A stretch of 64,000 nucleotides of DNA from Blastomyces gilchristii SLH14081 (lineage: Eukaryota; Ascomycota; Eurotiomycetes; Onygenales; Ajellomycetaceae). Below, in pieces: positions 1 to 12,416 of this stretch (the stretch's first letter is position 1; each line of letters begins with the position of its first letter). The notes under the pieces were generated by a model. That model searched no databases, was not told where the DNA came from, and saw only the letters and a program-made list of their open reading frames with translations. The position numbers and the translations under genes are program-made. The stretch spans positions 2,986,796 to 3,050,795 of the forward strand of contig NW_003101676.1 in assembly GCF_000003855.2 (NCBI RefSeq), read 5' to 3'.

Positions 1-1856
1 TAGCAGATCGAGAACTCAAACGGCTCCGTAAGATGAATCCTGCCAATGCTGAATATGGCGTCTGCCGAACCTACTTGGAGAATCTGGCTGAGATCCCTTG
101 GACTAAGGTCACTGAGGACCAATTGGGTATCGAAACACTCCAGAGAGCCCGGAAACAGCTGGACGATGATCACTATGGTCTGGAAAAAATTAAAAAGCGC
201 CTACTGGAATACTTGGCAGTTCTTAAGTTAAAGCAAACTCTCAACAACGACGTTGACAATCAAATTTCGAAGCTCTCAACGGATTTGGACGTTTCTGAGA
301 GCCGCAGCGAGGATGAAGCCGAATCTAAATCTGATTTTGACCGGGACGCTATAGAAACTAAGTTACAGCTTCTCAAATCAAAGCGTATGGCAGATAAATC
401 TCCAATTATGCTCCTGGTTGGCCCTCCTGGTACCGGAAAGACCAGCCTGGCCAAGTCAGTTGCCACGGCACTTGGCCGCAAATTCCATCGTATTTCTCTT
501 GGAGGTGTGAGGGATGAGGCTGAGATTCGTGGACACCGGAGGACCTATGTCGCTGCCATGCCTGGGCTGATCGTGAATGGGCTAAAGAAAGTGGGTGTCG
601 CCAACCCAGTTTTCTTGCTTGATGAGATTGACAAAGTGGGCGGTTCCAATTTCCACGGCGATCCATCAGCTGCCATGTTGGAAGTCCTTGACCCAGAGCA
701 GAACCATAGCTTCACAGATCACTACATCAACATTCCCATCGATCTGAGTAAGGTATTGTTCATCGCAACCGCGAACTCTTTAGATACCATTCCTCCGCCC
801 CTCCTAGATCGTATGGAAACGATCCAACTCTCCGGTTACACAACCATTGAGAAAAAGCATATTGCCTCCCGCCATCTCGTGCCCAAACAGATCCGCACGA
901 ACGGCCTCTCGGACGGCCAAGTTCTCCTCTCAGACGAAGTCCTCGAGAAAGTCATCACAGCCTACACCCGCGAGTCCGGCGTCCGCAATCTGGAACGCGA
1001 AATTGGCTCCGTCTGCCGTTACAAAGCCGTCCAATACGCCGACGCGAAGGACGCTTCCAAAGAAGACACATACAACCCGCATGTCTCCATCGAAGACCTC
1101 GACGAGATCCTCGGCATCGAACGCTTCGACGAAGAAATCGCAGAAAAACACGCGCGGCCGGGCATCGTGACGGGTCTCGTCGCCTACTCCACCGGCGGCC
1201 AGGGTAGCATCCTCTTTATTGAAGTGGCTGACATGCCCGGCAGCGGCAGTGTGCAGCTTACCGGCAAGCTGGGTGATGTGTTGAAAGAATCCGTCGAGGT
1301 AGCACTTACCTGGGTCAAAGCGCACTCGTTCGACTTAGGATTGACCCACGACCCTAACGAGGACATCATGAAACATCGCAGCTTGCATGTGCACTGCCCA
1401 TCCGGAGCGATCCCGAAGGATGGACCTTCGGCCGGCCTCGCACATACCATCGCCTTGATCTCTCTATTCTCTGGCAAGACGGTGCCACCAGACGTCGCCA
1501 TGACGGGTGAGATATCTCTTCGTGGCCGCGTGATGCCTGTTGGTGGCATTAAAGAGAAGCTCATCGGCGCGCACCGTGCGGGCGTGAAGACGGTGTTGCT
1601 CCCTGAACATAATCGCAAGGATGTACGAGAAGTGCCTGCTGAGGTTAAGAATAGTTTGGAGATTGTGCATGTCAAGTAAGCTCCGACCCCGTTTTGCTTT
1701 TGATTTATTGAATCGAAATTGCCTCTTTTCCGCCATGTTCTCCGCCATGTTGCTAACAGTTTTAACCACAGGCACATCTGGGAAGCAATCCGGCACATTT
1801 GGCCGCATGCGCACTGGCCAGGCGAACACACGCCGATGCTTGAGAGCAGATTATAA
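1..1856 (+). CDS. LONP2: Peroxisomal Lon protease (Lon homolog 2), 5'-truncated
   Basis: ATP-dependent serine protease that degrades damaged peroxisomal matrix proteins. The frame is open from base 3, so the gene starts upstream of the window. Exons: 1-1675 and 1772-1856; intron 1676-1771 (GTAAGC donor, CTAAC in the branch region, CACAG acceptor). Visible features: AAA+ Walker A GPPGTGKT near nt 420-445, Walker B FLLDEIDK near nt 610-635, sensor and arginine regions, then the Lon protease domain with catalytic Ser in KDGPSAG (about nt 1427) and Lys in GGIKEK (about nt 1550). The second exon adds 27 residues beginning [11 protein letters not shown] and ending ESRL; the final SRL is a type 1 peroxisomal signal. 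That ending, plus the acidic insert before Walker A, separates it from mitochondrial Pim1/Lon. The substrate-binding N-domain is outside the window. The family call is firm; peroxisomal location is inferred from SRL. Confidence 0.93.
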
Positions 1857-2744
1857 TTCCTCATTTTCTGACCCTGCGGTTTTACCGTGTGTCAGTCCTT
1901 CGTCAATGAAAGAAAGTATCCCACTGAGCAAGATTGCATAATTAGCGAACGGTGTTTGATCTTTTATTTATTGGTTCTTTATTGTTGTTCTTTCCTTTGT
2001 CATCCCAATTTGTATTCTTCCATACCCGTTTTTGTCTTTTCTTTCTATATTCCTACGGTACAAACATAATAAGCATTGATTTTTGTAGTGCAACACCCTA
2101 CTCCTCTCCAATCCCGCGCCTATTTCGGGCTGGTTTTCAAGTTAATTAACACCTGCGCGTTGCGTCATTCCCATATCTCGTTGAGAGAACGAGGAACCCT
2201 TTTAGTGACCACTATCCTAGTTGTTAGTTTTTTTTTTTTTTTTTTTTTTTTTTTATTGTTGTATGTATAAGTGTTTCTCCAAGTATGTAAGTGATCAATC
2301 AATGAAAGGGGTATTTTGGAAAACTGCTATGGAAGAAACGTTTCTGTAATGATTCTCCTGGTTAGCTTCTGAGGGTTTGGGGAGAAAGCGCGTGCCAGGG
2401 CCTCTATATTCAGAGTTTTACGTCCTACAAACTTTCTGAAATTCCCCATAACAGAAACATGTCTATTTTTATATCACACTAAATAGAAAATACATAACTG
2501 AAACCCATTTGCGGGTTTCCTCCTTTCTATTCTCGTTTCATATCTAAACGAGGGAGAGACTTACACCTCGAACGTCTTCAACCCACGTGAAAGGATCTCT
2601 AAAAACAACAAAAAGCTGCACAAGAAAATAGAAATACCCAAATATCAACCCGTGAAAGATGTTTTACAAAATAAAAGGAAGGGATCCCATATCCATATAC
2701 ATATAATTTCCCAACCAGCCTTCACCCCGACAAGGCAACTAGAC
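1857..2744. other. Intergenic region, tail-to-tail between LONP2 and MRP20
   Basis: This stretch lies between two convergent genes, so it should hold both 3' UTRs. It has a run of 27 T at 2228-2254 and generally pyrimidine- and AT-rich sequence. I see no credible coding frame or RNA gene. Confidence 0.6.
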
Positions 2745-3657
2745 TCACTTCCTCTCCTCCACAGCTTCCGTCACATCCTTCCCGTTTAATATCTCGGTAG
2801 GCGTTATCTTCGCACTACCCAGCACGGGTGTGTCATAATTCAACCCCAGCGCCTTCCAAGTCGGCTGCCACTGCTCCTTACCCTCCAGCAACCTCTTCGC
2901 CTGCTCAGCTATGGTCTTGCGCTTCTTTTCTGGCAGCGGCTTGTTCTTCGCGTCTGGCGCCAAGCTCTCTGACATTTCCTTTTGGAACTCTTTGGCTTCA
3001 AAAAACCTATCCTTCTCCCATCTGTCATGCAGTAAATGAAACAAGCAAGTGGCTGAGTTAGCGGTGGGGCTGCTTCTGCTAGCTGACACGGAAGAGGTAA
3101 AAAAAAGAAGGGGCAAAAGGGACATACGCGGTATAGTCCTCCGGTTCTTCGGGCCACACGAAGGGTTCCGTCATCTCAACCGTCATCTTCTTCCTGGCCA
3201 TTGGTCTCCGCCATTTGCCAAACCCGTCTTTCCCGCAAGGCTTCTGGCGCGTGACTTTCTGCTGTTCGACATAGCTTCGCACTTTCAATACGTCCACGCC
3301 GTAGACCTGTTTCAGGTAGTCTTTGATGTCCAGTTTGTTGAAGGTCAGTGGGACCCAGAAGGAGGCATAGCGCGGCGGGAGGAATGGGGTGCGGATGAGT
3401 GTGATCACGAAGTCGGGTCTGGGTTTGCGTTGCATAGGTTAGCTAGCTATCTCTAAAACTAAGATTTAGGTAGATCCCCCAGAAAACAAGTAGATATAGG
3501 AGCATTTATGCAAATAGGAATAACGGTGAATTCCTGGGGGTAGGGTGGGGATCTATACGTACAGATATATCTGCTTCCGTTGATCGAGCGGAATAGGGCG
3601 TAGGTATGGGCGAGCGTCTTGGAGGCGCTTCAACCTTTCTGCTACTTTTTTGCGCAT
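2745..3657 (-). CDS. MRP20: Mitochondrial large-subunit ribosomal protein uL23m
   Basis: Structural protein of the mitochondrial 54S subunit, at the peptide exit tunnel by homology to uL23. Three exons on the minus strand: 3657-3563, 3418-3128 and 3021-2745, joined by introns 3419-3562 (GTACGT donor, CCCAG acceptor, CTAAC about 20 nt upstream) and 3022-3127 (GTATGT donor, GACAG acceptor). All junctions keep frame and give 220 residues. The N-terminus is basic and contains ERLKRLQDARPYLRPIPLDQ. The core reads YLPDFVITLIRTPFLPPRYA and then FWVPLTFNKLDIKDYLKQVY, the diagnostic uL23m block. The C-terminal third is charged, as in fungal orthologs. The second acceptor is about 40 nt from the nearest CTAAC, so that boundary is the least certain. 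Confidence 0.85.
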
Positions 3658-4065
3658 GGTGACTTATTTCATTGGCGTACGGCTATGATAAGAGGGAAAA
3701 GAGAAATCGGGTCGGGGAAGCGAAGCGATTGGAGATAATCTTTCTCGACATCGAATGATATGTCGAATTGGGTCTGCCGCAGAAAGAGTTGCCGGATCGG
3801 AGACGAAAATGCACTATTGGCACGAAAAGGTGACCGTACAAGTTTATATCCTGCAAGTTAATTAGAGTACGAGTAAGGGGAATATAAAAAGAGGAATTTT
3901 ACATGAAAACCCAAATAAATATTTTATTAGACCTGATCATCTCATTAAATGTTAGATGCTAATCATTAAAATTTACCCATTATGCATGCTGTCTGTGAAA
4001 TCCAAACACCGCCTCTACCCATGATCCCAAACGCCGTAAGTGAGGGCAAAAGTGTATCAATATAT
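3658..4065. other. Intergenic region between MRP20 and RIO2
   Basis: About 400 bases between the MRP20 start codon and the RIO2 stop codon, both genes on the minus strand. It should contain the MRP20 promoter and 5' UTR and the RIO2 3' UTR. AT content rises around 3890-3990. No gene seen. Confidence 0.5.
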
Positions 4066-5622
4066 TCATGCAGCTTGTGGTTGAGCCTCAGATATCCGGA
4101 GCTGCTCGATATCTAGTCTCTGTGTAGATTCGGGCTCAGGTTGCTCTACCTCAGTCTCCTTCGGCTTCTTCTGTATCGTGTTTCCAAAAGCATCCACCTC
4201 AGTACCCAAAGACACACCATCGTCCTCGTTCCCTTCCTCTGCCTCAGATTCCCCCTCATCCTTTTCGTCGTCTTCGACTTCATCCCCTTCCTCATCAGAC
4301 CGTATGTCATCACGCTCTCCACTCCCATCCCCATCTCCATCGACACCCATCTCTTTCATATACGCCTCCAACTCCCTAGCCATTTTCCTTGAGAAACCCG
4401 ACGCTTCAACCTCAACATCCAACCTCGCACCCCCTTTCTTTGTCCCTACCAATTTTTTCGCATCTTTAAAAAACGGCCCCTTCTCATCACTCACAAACCC
4501 AAACCTCCTTTGAAAATACCGTTTAATGCAGTGCACATCTCTGTCAAAATACATCTCGGCATTGGGATGATCCACAGACACCATCTGCGGAAAATCAATA
4601 AGGATGGGGATCAGATTGAGATTCTCTCCCTCCTCAGCGCCATCATCTCCTTCCTTCCTCTTCCATTTTGCCACGTCAGACCCAATCACCTCCTCCTTAA
4701 TCAAAATATTAAACTCGTTAAAATCACCATGTATAAGCCCCACCCCGGCCAACCGCAGAATCATCTCCATAAGCTCCGAATAAAGCCTGCCAGGATCCGG
4801 CACGGAGGAAATCTGTCGCAGCGGGAACGCGTCAATCAAACTCATAACGATCGTATGTCTATTCTGCGCAATGGGTTCGGGGACCGGAAACCCATGATCG
4901 TGTAGCGCTTTCATGAACGCAAATTCTTTCATCGCTGCGAGGCGAGACATGTACATCCATGACGCGGAACTGCGGTGGCGCAAGTAGTCGCGGTTGGTCT
5001 TGACGGTGCGGAAGGAGATGCGGCCCAGCCGGTGGATTTTGAGGATACGTTGTGTGCCGTCGGAGTTGGCGACGACGATGATATCGGATTCCTTGCCGAC
5101 GCCGATTTGGTTGCCGACGGAGTATATGGATTTTTGCTTTTGGTGGGAATTTAGGGCGAGGTAGTCCAGCCCGCCGTATGTAAGGCGGTAGCCGTCGTCT
5201 GGTAAGAGAGTAGCCGCATTTTAGTTTAAGTGTGCGAGAAATAGACTCAAAAGCGGTGTAATTATGTTTTCAGAAGACCATGGCCATGCACATTGCTTAT
5301 GCTATACGTACACCTCGCATTCTTAACCCTCGCTATCAGATTAATCTTCGCTAGATTCGATATGCACTTATGCACAATGCTTCCCCCGCGCAACCCGGAT
5401 AGCTGGACGATTAACGGCGTAGGTACTACTTCATGATTCCGGCTGCCCATTTCAACCTGTGAGAAAAGAGAGCGAGGAGATCATCTTGTCAGTTCTAAGG
5501 TGCTAGGAGATGTCTATGAGACGGGGTGCGGGGGGAGGCAAGGCGGAGCTTAAACATACAGCTGCGAGAGTCCGGAAGTCCTCTGCGGCCAGATACCGCA
5601 TTGCCTTTGGGTCGAGCCTCAT
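4066..5622 (-). CDS. RIO2: RIO2 atypical protein kinase/ATPase, 40S ribosome maturation
   Basis: Rio2 binds pre-40S particles and supports late cytoplasmic 18S maturation. Exons 5622-5560, 5456-5312 and 5198-4066; introns 5457-5559 (GTATGT...CACAG) and 5199-5311 (GTACGT...CCAG). The spliced product is 446 aa. Residues 1-90 form the Rio2 winged helix (RLDPKAMRYLAAEDFRTL at the start, then EVVPTPLIVQLSGLRGG). The phosphate loop is IGVGKES near 101-107, the ATP lysine is K123, the catalytic loop HGDFNEFN has Asp at about 228, and the metal-binding LIDFPQ has Asp at about 271. A charged insert of about 25 residues separates the last two motifs. The C-terminus is highly acidic (long Asp/Glu runs), as in yeast Rio2. 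A telomere-like motif lies 142 nt upstream of the ATG. Very confident. Confidence 0.95.
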
Positions 5623-6355
5623 TTTGGCAGGTAAGTGACAACAGTTCGAGTAATAGAGGGAAATGGGCAAGGTTGCTGTTCGCCTTTGCTTCTTTGCCCT
5701 TTTTTTTCTGGTTGCTTGATGCTCTTGGAGGGGGTTGACAAAAAGCGCAGCGAACTATCTTAGCCCTAAACCCTAATTTTATTTGCTTTTTTTCAGACAG
5801 GACAAAAACATACCGTTTATAAAAATAATTTGACGTTGATAATTATAAGTAGTTAACTATCAGACATCATGACAATGCCATAATTAATAGGAGGGCCGCT
5901 ACTGGAATGTTTAAGGGCCTACCTTGTTTTATATATATATCCTCAGCGGGCGGTCATGCTCGCAAATTGCAAGCTGGCCAAGTGGGCAACTTCTGGACTC
6001 TTTATCCTTAATTTACAAGTAGATTGGGGGGTTACAGAGGAGGTAGAAGACTGTTTGCTTCGCTTATAAGATCCTGCGCGCGGTGAGAATTCCTTCTTTC
6101 TTCTAAAAGTGTGAATAAAAACTGGACTTGAGAACACGAAGCACCAAGAGGATAAAGGAGAAATGAAATATAATATGATATGCCATTTAAATCGTAGGCC
6201 AACCAGTTGTATTTGGATTTTAGAGAGAAGGGCCTCACTCCCTAATGATGAAAGAAAAGAACTACCCATTACACGCTATACACACGGACAAGTAGATTCG
6301 GCTCGGAAAAAAAGAAACCAAGAACAGCCAGGAGAATCGAAAGTCGAACTTTTCC
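5623..6355. other. Intergenic region, RIO2 promoter and RPN1 3' region
   Basis: Contains the RIO2 upstream region and the RPN1 3' UTR. Noted items: a CCCTAAACCCTAA motif at 5764-5776 and a short AT microsatellite near 5932-5940. No credible gene. Confidence 0.5.
5764..5776. promoter_or_regulatory. Telobox-like motif (two CCCTAA units) upstream of RIO2
   Basis: CCCTAAA followed by CCCTAA, 142 nt upstream of the RIO2 start codon. TTAGGG-type motifs bind Tbf1/telobox factors in yeasts and occur in promoters of ribosome-related genes. Since RIO2 is a ribosome-assembly factor, a regulatory role is plausible but inferred from one short match. Confidence 0.35.
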
Positions 6356-9300
6356 TTAGGCTGTGCTTTCCCATTCGGGGTTCTGTAGGGAGAATACCAA
6401 GTCAGATATGTGCATCAGTGCCTTTAAAGCTTAGGAATTTATCTTTTGCTTACCTTTCGCAGAATCACGAGTCCCTCTAGAGTACTACTTAGGCTGATGT
6501 ATTCTTCATCTTCCAACTCCGCCCTCTCCCCATACGATAGTAGCACGGGCGTGCTCTGCGTTTGCCATCCGGTGATAGTCTTGGGTTTACCTGCCTGGCC
6601 CACCACATCCACAGCCTGACCGACGCGGACGTTCACAGTAAGGGGCTTCAGATCTTCATCGAGCGTCACCAGGAATCGCGGGTACATGGCTGTGACAAGG
6701 AAGTAGAGGAGATAGTGCGAATCGGCGAGGATGAAATCTTTAGCGTCGATCATGGCTACAAGGACAGTGAGGAGGCCTGCGGCCGCCACTCGTGAGAGGA
6801 CCTGGCGATCGGTATGGAAAGGGTTGACGGAAAGGCTGCCCTTGCCCATATGCAGGAGACCCTGCGCAATGCGGACCATGAAGAGCGAGTTCTGATCACG
6901 GTGGTAGTAGCTTGCTAATTGTCTGAGGAGCTGCGCGAGCCGTGCATTATTTGTTCCGGCGCCAAGGAGACCCATAGCGAAAATGGAATTGATGGCGACA
7001 TCGTTGTCAGTGTCATGACTATAGCGGGAAAGCGTGTCGTAAACCTTCATTTGGGGGTTGCTAGGGCTGACCAATCCCATGGCGAGTGGGACCGCTTTCC
7101 TGATGTTTGCGGCGCCATAGTGCATAAGGTGCCCAAATTGCCGGAGGACCATATCTTGTCCAATATCTTCACCCATGGCGATGAGAGAGAGGCCTAGCAC
7201 AGCGTATGATTGTACCAATTCCTCGCCTTTCTTCTCTTCCTTGTCTTCGATGACGTCGTTACAGATGTGCAGCAACTCTTGAAGCTTCAACACTGTACCG
7301 GTACCGGCCCACGCGCACACCGAAGCAAGGACAGAAGTAGGTTTCGCCATGGGATGGTCAATCGCCTTGAGGATATCCAAGATAACATCGACCTCTTCTT
7401 GTCGGCCAAAGTAAAGGAGTGCAAGACCAAGTGCCATAAATCGCGTCCATTTATCCTTCATCTGCCTTTGTCTCTCCTCATCCATCAAAGTGGTTGCAAT
7501 AGCTTCACTAACTTGATGATTTGAAGAGCCGACGAAGATCATTCCCAGTGACACGGCTGCCATGGCCGATATCTGCATGTCGAGGGAAACATCCTCAACA
7601 ATCGGCAGTAGAAGCTCCAAGAGCTCCTCCTTGCACGAGCCAGCATACGCTAGGCCGAGACCCATTATCGATGCCACTCGTACGGGAACACTCTTGGCCT
7701 CCGGGCCGACGGACTCACTGAGTAAAGCCATCGCGGGGTCCGCATCAAGTCTAACACCGGAATTGAGAATTCCGATACCAAGTAATCCTCCTGCCTTGAT
7801 TTGCTCCTCTTCCAACAAAGTGAATTTGTCGATCTTATCCAAGCCTTCCTCCACATCCCACTGTAGCAGCATTCCCATAGACGCAGCGGTCGACAGCATG
7901 CCGTCATCTTTTGTTTTCCAGACCCAAGGGCCCTTATCGCCGTCGACCAGCATGAGTTTATCATTACCAAATCCAGCATTTGCGAAGGCGTTGACAAAGG
8001 CGCTTGCCAAGTTATGTCTTGCGGAATCCACATTAGTAAGCCCGGCTCCCCGGTTGCTTTCCAGATGTGTTTTGTAGATGTCCTCGGGCATCTTAGGATC
8101 TAAAATATTGAGCTCCTTCGCGAGAGCCTTGAAGTGGTTATGCAGCTGAATATTGTGGAGACACTCCGTTAGCTCTTGGCCTCCTTCTTCCTCCTCTTCT
8201 GGTGTCAATTCAAGCCATATCTGTTGTCTGGCAATAAGGAAGGCCATCTGCCTTCTGATCGCCTGGTCATTTGTTGCATTGAAATCTTTCTTGATAAGAT
8301 CAAGATCGTTCAGCCGAATAGCAATAACGATAGCTTGAGTGAGCTTGTTATAAGTCACATAGATGTCATGCGCTGTCCGGAGGAACTGGTGGTCTTCGGG
8401 GTATGTGAGAAGGTTGACCATGCTGACCATATACAAGCAGACCCTCGAATACGTATTCTCGTCGAGGAACTTGGGTATTTCCTCAATCATCTCAAGTTCA
8501 CTCAAGAGGTCCACTGCATCTGCTTCGGCGTTGTGGGCTAGGAAGTAAGGAACGAGCGATAGTGAAAGATCGACCAAATCCTGCACATCCTTATCGTCCG
8601 TCAACCTATTCTGATATTCCTGGCCAATCTCCAGCGCAAGGTGGCGGATGTACTCATGGCCCCATGAACCCAGATCGTTCGATTTGGTAATGAGGCGATA
8701 TTTGAGTGTTTCCAGCTTCTCTTCGTCACCGTATGTCATACCGAGGACTGATAGCATGTCCGCAAGAGAATCCTGTAGATGCATATATCGGTTAGGCCGA
8801 AAAAAAAGTTCACCAGATCAAGGACATCCATTACGGAAAAAAACCCCGTACCTTATCATCGCCCGCGGGCCATTGTTCGTAAAGCGCAGTAAGCTCGTCA
8901 TAATGCGGTCTAAGGAATTTAAGAGGTTTCGGCACAGCTGTCATAGAAGAGGTAGACGTCTTGATGAAGTTCTTAATCGCTTCCAGAGCAGGCTTATAAA
9001 GAGACGTATCGGGCTCCTAATATAATTAAAAACGCGCATCCGCGTGTCAGCTTGTTGATTTCGAAACGGGGTTTTAAATGAGCTCCAAAACCTGCCCGGC
9101 CCCGCCGCCGGTAAGTAGCAACTAACCTGTAACCTCTCAACGAGCATCTCAAGTTCATTTTTCAACTGTTGATCTTCTTCGCTAAGCTCTTCTGCAAAGT
9201 CCAATACCGGGTGTTTGTCAGCTTCCATTCGAAACAACATTAGGATTCCAACCTGACCAAGGCAAACAGAAGGGTATTCCTGCTCTCCCTTCCATACCTT

Positions 9301-9439
9301 CCTTAGGACCCTCCTCCTTCTTCCCATTCGTAAGAGGTTTCCCATCTTTCGCATCCTTATTCTCCCCATTTAATTCCCGGATATCGTCTACTTTTCCTTT
9401 GCCCTTGTCTGCCGCATTGGGCCGCTCATCCTTCGCCAT
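6356..9439 (-). CDS. RPN1: 26S proteasome regulatory subunit RPN1
   Basis: Largest-class non-ATPase base subunit of the 19S regulator; it docks ubiquitin-like shuttle proteins and Ubp6. Five exons: 9439-9298, 9191-9127, 9016-8852, 8772-6454 and 6382-6356, with introns of 106, 110, 79 and 71 nt that all have GT..AG ends and keep frame; product 905 aa. The N-terminus is charged and low-complexity (Lys/Asp/Glu/Gly), then comes [20 protein letters not shown]. The middle and C-terminal half carries the proteasome/cyclosome helical repeats (for example [34 protein letters not shown]). The last exon encodes only eight residues (NPEWESTA) plus the stop; without it the protein would read into intron sequence after VILRK. 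Constitutive nuclear/cytosolic function is expected from the family. Confidence 0.95.
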
Positions 9440-10133
9440 GGCGCAGGGTCTATCTAGTATATCAAAAGGAAGAAAACGCGTTTCAGGGAATATAGCGGGT
9501 TAGCTTGTTTAAGGACCAAAGAGCGATGATAGGATTTGGAAGTTAGGAGGGGGATAGGCTTTGAGAGTCCGCTGGTGGTTATAAGGAAGGTTGGTGAGAA
9601 GGTGAGTTGAGAGCTTGAGAGCCTTGTCGGACGTTGCGTTGCCCAACCTTTCCAAACCGGAGCTCCAGCACGTAACTAGCAAAGAAGTTACATAAGCAAT
9701 GCAAGTGGGTCACATGACGTGCGCAATTGCCGCTGCCTACAACTAGAAGTGTGCAGAGTTAGCTTTGCTAATAGGGGGATTATATATTAGGTATACGTGA
9801 GCAATTAAAGAAATTAGTCTAATAATATCCAGCAAGTGCCAGCAAATGCCCTTTGGAAGTATGTGCACTTTAGATTGATTGCAAAGGGAACAGATGATGT
9901 GAACAGAAAAAACTATGGACGGGAATACAAGACAACCACAAATTTATTGCCTATGCTATGGGCCACTTCTGAATTTCATATGAAAAGTTAAATAAATGAA
10001 GTAAATGAACAACCAAATAAATAAAATAATAATAGTAATAATGAACGAGGCATGCTGGCCAGCGATATATATTTTAGACAACCATAGTGGACAAGCCACG
10101 TATGGAATATGTTACAAACGAGTATACAGATTA
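9440..10133. other. Intergenic region upstream of RPN1
   Basis: RPN1 promoter side and 3' side of the next minus-strand gene. The first 250 bases are purine-rich; 9950-10080 is AT-rich. I see no consensus proteasome element (GGTGGCAAA) here and no coding frame. Confidence 0.5.
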
Positions 10134-12416
10134 TCACTCAGCTCCCCTCCTCTCCTCGTCCTTTGAGCAGAATAGATCATCTGCCTTCATATCCTCGACC
10201 GCCTGCGGCTGCTGAGCGTGAGCATCACACCTGCCAATCCTCTCCCGGAATTCCTTCAAATACGCCTGCGTCCTCTCAACCAAGTCAGGGGAGGAGGTGT
10301 CTTTCCGCGAATACGGCAAGACATGCACAGGGGATATCTCCTTCGGTAATCCTGCTGGGAATAGATTTAGGAGGGTCGATATCGACGGAGATGTAGCTAG
10401 GGGTTTCTCGATGGAGCCTAAATCAACTTCCTGTGGTGGTGCTTCCATCGACGAGGAGCCGCCGATAAGCAGCTGGTCGGGTCCGCTGACCAGATGGTCA
10501 TCGTCGGTTTTTTCTGGTTTTTTGAAGGTGGGATTAGACGTCTGTGGATCGGAGGCGTACTCCTCCGGTAAGCGGTATAGGTCGTTGTGAATAGTTGCTA
10601 GCACGGTGTGGGCGGTTGTGGTGGCGGGGAAAGAAGGATATAAGAGATAATAGCCCCGGGCACGGATTAGTTCAAGCATATATTCCATCCATGATGGGAA
10701 CTTGTTCGAAATGAGATTGGGGTGTTTCTTTGGATCTGGACCACGGGCGGCGCCAAGACGGTTAGAAAGGAATGATTGGAATTCAACCCATTTGTCACCG
10801 AAATATAGAGCTGCGTTGCTATTGGGGGCCTGCCAAAGAAAGACTGGGATTTCCTTTTCGGGATCCTGAAGGATGTCGATACGGTCTGATTCGGTTGGTG
10901 GGGTAAACGGTTCATCATCGACAGTAGGTGCAGCAGACGGAAGTTCGAGGGATATTCCCAAAAGCGAGCACAAGGGCTCCTCGGTGGAAACGGAATATTT
11001 ATATTTGAGAATGGCGTATTTGAGGTAGTGGTAATAGGACGGTGCAAGATCCGCCTGGGCAGAGAGGACGAGGACATGTGAGTAGGCCGGGTCTTTGGGA
11101 TAGACTGAATCGACCGTTCGAAGTGTTGCTTCTTGAGGAGTGATGCTACCAGGTTGTATTCGCCGTCGGAGGGTGAAATGATTATGCGCACTATTTGGTG
11201 GCCATTTGAATGATTTCAAGTGTTCAAGCAAAGGAGGATCAACATTGTGTGGCAGCTCAATGGTTAGTCCAGGGGCATCACCAAAGTAATCCGCTCTTTG
11301 AAGAGAACGGAGTAATCGAGTTAGGGAGCCTGAGGAGGCTGGTGGTGCTTGCACGAGTATTTGCAAATCGACCTTGTTCCAAGCTGAATTCATAGTAAAT
11401 ATCAGATGCTCACGCCCTAAGGTATATTGGGATGTATTTGGGGATGGATTATTCTACGTACCTCCAAGTGAGCCAGAGTCCAGCTTTGACAACCACATGA
11501 AGTTGCTCGCACGAGCTGGAAGGCTAATATGAGGCAGGCCCATCCGGCCTGCTTTGACTTTGACCCCTTTCCAAAGGAAATCTTCCTCGCGTTTATAGCT
11601 GTGAGTAATCACAACGCTGGGACGGAAGACGTTGTTAATACGGGACAGCCCGGCGATTACACTCGATTCCATACGGGCATCGGTAGACTGAGGGGCATAG
11701 TCGGGACGTGCATCTTTCAAAATAATTTAGCAACATTCTACCCATAGAGAATCAAAAACAAGGCATTTGCTGCATCATAAAAACTCACCATGCCAAAGCA
11801 AGGGACACTCCTCCGCATCCACGCCATTAACCATCCGTATTCCCTGCACCGACACGTCGTTCCTCCCCATCACCGCAAAATGCACGTGGTTCAGCTTCTG
11901 CCTCGCCATCTCACAGGCTAAAGGTAGAAGGTCAGAAAGAGCCTGCAAATCCGCCGCCGCAAAGACCACGGCTTTAGGACGACCGAGAAACTCGAATCCT
12001 GGCACAGTGTACAACGATTTGGCAAGAGAGTAGAACTTTATTGGCCCACTATAAGAACGCGAGCCATCGCGGAGGATTTTGTCTGTCGTATCAGGAGGGG
12101 GTTCAGGGGGGGTTTCTGATGAAATGGAGCTTCCATCTGATTTTTGTTGGTCAGGGTCATCAGGCTGGGGCCGGCCGTTATTGAGCGCGTGGAAGGGCTT
12201 CGTCGCGGGGGTTAAATTGGAGGGGGGTATGGCCTTAAAGAGTAGATAGAGGATAAATATGCCAATGAAGGCGAGGAGAATGCGTCTCCTTCGGGGAAAT
12301 TTCCATGATGATATGCCCGACCTTGGTTTGAACTGTGTGGATTTTCGAGCGCGGTCGTCGTCGAACTTTTTGCCCAGCTCCTCGTCGCCGATATAGCCTC
12401 TTCTCGGCCCAGACAT
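10134..12416 (-). CDS. Type II membrane protein of the fungal glycosyltransferase-2-like family
   Basis: Three exons: 12416-11789, 11713-11462 and 11383-10134; introns 11714-11788 (GTGAGT...AAAG) and 11384-11461 (GTACGT...TTCAG). The product is 709 aa. The start reads MSGPRRGYIGDEELGKKFDD. A basic segment is followed by a single hydrophobic anchor near residues 48-64 (ILLAFIGIFILYLLF), so a Golgi/ER type II topology is likely. Later blocks resemble fungal proteins annotated as glycosyltransferase 2: YSGPIKFYSLAKSLY, LLWHDARPDYAPQSTDARME, then LQILVQAPPASSGSLTRLLR and HVLVLSAQADLAPSYYHYLK. I recognise the family layout but cannot assign a donor sugar or acceptor, and I see no certain DxD motif. 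Both splice junctions rebuild family-like sequence, which supports the model. Confidence 0.78.

Noticed and set aside
1..1679. Mitochondrial Lon (Pim1) as identity of the first gene
   Set aside because: The spliced C-terminus ends SRL and the acidic insert before Walker A fits the peroxisomal homolog better.
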